From Oceanospirillaceae bacterium (GTDB taxonomy: Bacteria > Pseudomonadota > Gammaproteobacteria > Pseudomonadales > Balneatricaceae): 64,000 bases of DNA. Below are positions 61,760 to 64,000 of this stretch, one piece after another (position 1 is the first letter of the stretch; the number at the start of each line of letters is the position of its first letter). A program made the translations under genes and the position numbers. Where the stretch lies: assembly GCA_018647765.1 (NCBI GenBank), contig JABGSN010000009.1:1-64000 (forward strand). Reading direction: 5' to 3'. Under the pieces are notes generated by a model. It had not been told where the DNA came from and did not search any database. It saw only the letters and a program-made list of their open reading frames with translations.

Positions 61760-63301
61760 TTAACGGCCGATTTGTTCACGGCTAAGTTTAATGTAAAATT
61801 CTTCACGAATTGCCAAATCAGCGGCATCGTCGATGTGTTTGGGGAAGTAGCTGGCTAACAGTTCTTTCTTTTTCTTGATGGCTTTATCTAACAGTACTGG
61901 TTTGCCGAGTTCTTCCCATACATTGGGGCTGCTGCGGTCGCCAAGATCGGGGTAAATGTATTCGCTTTGCATCACCGATAGAGTTTGCTCGGAACCTAAA
62001 TAATGGCCTTTACCACTCATACAGACTTCATTGATGACATCAAAGCTCAAGGAGTTTTCATCCACCTTAATGCCTTTGGTCATACGCATACAGGCACCGA
62101 GTACATCGTTGTCCATCAATAGGCTTTCTGGGCAAGCGCCCATCAAGCTGGCGTACATGCCTGCAGATTCGTATACCACGTTGGCTCCCGCCATAGCGGC
62201 TGCAGCTGCGGTGTAACCGCGTTCGGCACCGGCTTGATAATCGGGGAACTTGGCGTCGGTCATGCCACATGCAGTGCCAGTGGGCAGATCAAAATAATTG
62301 CCCATTTGCACACAAGCGGCCGACAAAATACCTTGCTCAGGCGATCCGCCACTCATCGCACCGGTACGTAAATCAGACACAAATGGCCAAGTCCCGATTA
62401 TAGTGGGTGCACCGGCCTTAATCGCATTCACATACACCAACCCACCTAAACATTCAGCCCATGCTTGGGACACCGCACCCGCCAAAAGAGCAGGTGAGGT
62501 AGCGCCAGCTTGACCTGCTGAAAGCAACAAAATAGGCATGCCACCTTCTACACCTACGCGCAGGCATTCGAGTGACTCCTCGGCAAAGTTCATGGGTGGC
62601 ACCACAAAACAGTTAGACATGCTCACAAAAGGACGTGCCCGCCATGCCTCTTCACTACCGGCAAAATGGTGTAGCATTTTTAATCCATCTTCCACGTGCT
62701 CAGCCTCGGTAAAGCTGGTGCCAATGTGTTTGCTGTTGCCAATCACCGATGTGTACAGGGTATTGAGGTCCATGGTTTTCGGGTCATCTATATCGCGCAA
62801 TACACACATACGCTGGAACATATGAATATGCTCGCAGGTGTCGGCAATACGCGCCATGTCGTACAAATCTTGGCTAGTGGAATTACGATAGGTGTTGTTT
62901 TCTGGATCGGCCACATGCACCGCAGCCCCAGCGGTAGAAAAATGCACACGCTGACCATTGAGCTCTAGGTCATGTTTAGGGTCTACGCCATGGAGTGTGA
63001 GGTTGCGCTGACAAATGTCTAAAGTGTGGTCTACCAAACTACGAGGAATCCGTAAACGGCCATCGTCACCCATGATGGCGCCAGCGGCGACCATAGTTTT
63101 TGTACAATGGGGCGTTGAGCGGCCAAAACCAATCTCTTCTAAAATACGGTAGGCATTGTTGGCGATGGAGGCCATGTCGGTTTCTGACAGTGGAGCAAAT
63201 GTACCACCAATTTCACCTGCATGAACGGGTTTTTCTTCTTCTGCTAACGGCGCTAGGCGCTCTGCTAAACGGGCCTGGCGGCCTCCAGATCGACGTGACA
63301 T
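61760..63301 (-). CDS. MttB-superfamily methyltransferase, non-pyrrolysine
   Basis: This 513-residue protein belongs to the trimethylamine methyltransferase (MttB) family. Seen are the basic N-terminus SRRSGGRQARLAERLAPLAE, RILEEIGFGRSTPHCTKTMV, SCSN-like PFVSMSNCFVVPPMNFAEES, and the barrel segment GATSPALLAGAVSQAWAECL. The frame is complete with no in-frame TAG, so it is not a pyrrolysine enzyme. Non-Pyl members demethylate quaternary amines such as glycine betaine, proline betaine or carnitine. They pass the methyl group to a corrinoid protein, none of which is encoded here. It is the first gene of a three-gene operon with the two flavoproteins, divergent from a GcvA-like LysR. Confidence 0.9.
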   Translation of the reverse strand: MSRRSGGRQARLAERLAPLAEEEKPVHAGEIGGTFAPLSETDMASIANNAYRILEEIGFGRSTPHCTKTMVAAGAIMGDDGRLRIPRSLVDHTLDICQRNLTLHGVDPKHDLELNGQRVHFSTAGAAVHVADPENNTYRNSTSQDLYDMARIADTCEHIHMFQRMCVLRDIDDPKTMDLNTLYTSVIGNSKHIGTSFTEAEHVEDGLKMLHHFAGSEEAWRARPFVSMSNCFVVPPMNFAEESLECLRVGVEGGMPILLLSAGQAGATSPALLAGAVSQAWAECLGGLVYVNAIKAGAPTIIGTWPFVSDLRTGAMSGGSPEQGILSAACVQMGNYFDLPTGTACGMTDAKFPDYQAGAERGYTAAAAAMAGANVVYESAGMYASLMGACPESLLMDNDVLGACMRMTKGIKVDENSLSFDVINEVCMSGKGHYLGSEQTLSVMQSEYIYPDLGDRSSPNVWEELGKPVLLDKAIKKKKELLASYFPKHIDDAADLAIREEFYIKLSREQIGR

Positions 63302-63393
63302 AGTGGTTTTTCCATGTGGTTGTTGTGGGCCAAAAACAGGCTAATTTTTAACTTAAATTACGATCGATACAATTGATTATTTTTATGGATATG

Positions 63394-63410
63394 GATTAGA
63401 ATAACTAATC
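63394..63410. promoter_or_regulatory. CTAAT-type palindrome, mttB-like / LysR divergent region
   Basis: GATTAG-AATAA-CTAATC is a perfect 6-bp-arm inverted repeat. GcvA in E. coli is known to recognise CTAAT, and the adjacent LysR gene is GcvA-like, so this is its likely site. It lies 31 bases before the LysR ATG and 93 before the mttB-like start. Confidence 0.65.
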
Positions 63411-63440
63411 TAAAATTCGATCTGTGAATGAGCTTAATTA

Positions 63441-64000
63441 ATGGCTAGAAAATTGCCCCCACTCAATAGTTTGCGCGCTTTCGAAGCGGCGGCTAGGCAC
63501 CTGAGCTTTACCCGTGCTGCCGACGAGTTATGCGTGACCCAAGCAGCGATTAGCCATCAGGTGAAAGGCTTAGAAGATTACCTAGGCCACCAGTTGTTTG
63601 AGCGCCTACCACGAAACCTAACGCTCACCAGTCAAGGGGCAGCTTTGATGCCTGTATTAGCGGATGTGTTTGACGACATGGCCAACGCGGTTGCTAGCCT
63701 CAAGCAGGAGAAAGTGGGTTCGTTACTTAATGTACGCTTAGCACCCTCCTTTGCAGCAAAGTGGTTGTCGCCTCGGCTGAAGCAGTTTTGGCAACTTTAC
63801 CCAGAAATTCACCTATGTTTATTTCATGCCCACAATGCGGTCGATTTTGAACGTGAAGATATTGACTTAGCCGTGACCTACGGTCGTGGGGACTGGAAGG
63901 GTGTCGAAAGTACTGCTATCGTTACACTGGATTTTTTCCCAGTAGCAAGCCCAACATGGTTGGCTAATAACGGGCCTATTAGTGAACCAGAGCAGCTACT
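63441..64000 (+). CDS. LysR-family regulator, GcvA-like, cut by the window edge
   Basis: The first 186 residues are present. The N-terminal winged helix is clear: LPPLNSLRAFEAAARHLSFT, RAADELCVTQAAISHQVKGL, EDYLGHQLFERLPRNLTLTS. The start of the substrate domain follows with LNVRLAPSFAAKWLSPRLKQ and DIDLAVTYGRGDW. This pattern is typical of GcvA. It reads away from the mttB-like operon and probably controls it. The rest of the gene lies beyond the window. Confidence 0.92.
   Translation, partial: MARKLPPLNSLRAFEAAARHLSFTRAADELCVTQAAISHQVKGLEDYLGHQLFERLPRNLTLTSQGAALMPVLADVFDDMANAVASLKQEKVGSLLNVRLAPSFAAKWLSPRLKQFWQLYPEIHLCLFHAHNAVDFEREDIDLAVTYGRGDWKGVESTAIVTLDFFPVASPTWLANNGPISEPEQL

Noticed and set aside
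61760-63301. Pyrrolysine-type trimethylamine methyltransferase
   Set aside because: The frame runs to full family length with no internal TAG.
1-64000. CRISPR arrays, prophage or IS elements
   Set aside because: No regularly spaced direct repeats, transposase, integrase or phage structural genes were seen anywhere in the window.

Overview
The window reads as chromosomal DNA of a marine-type heterotrophic gammaproteobacterium. The main reasons are the 5S rRNA tail, the monomeric NADP isocitrate dehydrogenase, MaeB malic enzyme with a phosphotransacetylase-like tail, HpaR/BetI/GcvA-like regulators, TRAP transport, and many genes for methylated or nitrogenous compatible solutes. The lineage cannot be fixed more closely by reading alone. 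Most of the window is catabolic accessory DNA. I see no phage, insertion sequence, CRISPR array or tRNA gene.

Layout. 1-2.8 kb: end of an rRNA operon (5S plus terminator) and icd. 2.8-6.1 kb: methyltransferase, rhodanese, and a BhcA/SgaA-like class V aminotransferase divergent from an IclR regulator. 6.2-14 kb: a homoprotocatechuate (4-hydroxyphenylacetate) degradation block, hpaF-E-G-H-I with ahcY downstream, divergent from hpaR, followed by a two-component-type flavin monooxygenase. 14.2-19.1 kb: TRAP transporter, an MFS exporter and a divergent HisA paralogue. 19.2-24.4 kb: a decayed ammonium transporter, msrQ-msrP, prepilin peptidase, an alpha/beta hydrolase and a decayed DUF2330 gene. 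24.4-32 kb: arginine or methylarginine island (aruI-aruH, BetI-like TetR, four-gene ABC importer, DDAH-like hydrolase). 32-45 kb: mixed housekeeping and stress genes (OYE, RidA, cytochrome b561, SQR, LOG, ALDH, RsuA, ArfB, transporters). 45.1-49 kb: hpbD, a TetR gene and stcD, for proline/hydroxyproline-betaine use. 49-56.8 kb: acuI, an AhpD-like protein, maeB, a MocR regulator with a flavin-binding protein, and a DegT aminotransferase. 56.8-64 kb: two dimethylglycine-dehydrogenase-like flavoproteins and an MttB-superfamily methyltransferase, divergent from a GcvA-like LysR gene cut by the window edge.

How it fits together. Several modules strip methyl or nitrogen groups from small osmolytes: StcD/HpbD, the MttB-DMGDH cluster, and the DDAH/Aru cluster. 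AhcY recycles S-adenosylhomocysteine. Three regulons can be inferred from repeated palindromes. A 19-bp HpaR-type site lies upstream of both hpaF and the monooxygenase/TRAP pair. A 22-bp site lies upstream of both aruH/TetR and the ABC/DDAH pair. A tandem palindrome lies between hpbD and the TetR-stcD pair. Missing partners are equally informative: no ring-cleaving HpaD, no flavin reductase, no Rieske betaine demethylase, no corrinoid protein or corrinoid activase, and no bhcBCD.

The best candidate for an under-described system is the MttB-like methyltransferase with two GcvT-containing flavoproteins under a GcvA-like regulator, possibly linked metabolically to the nearby StcD/HpbD module.
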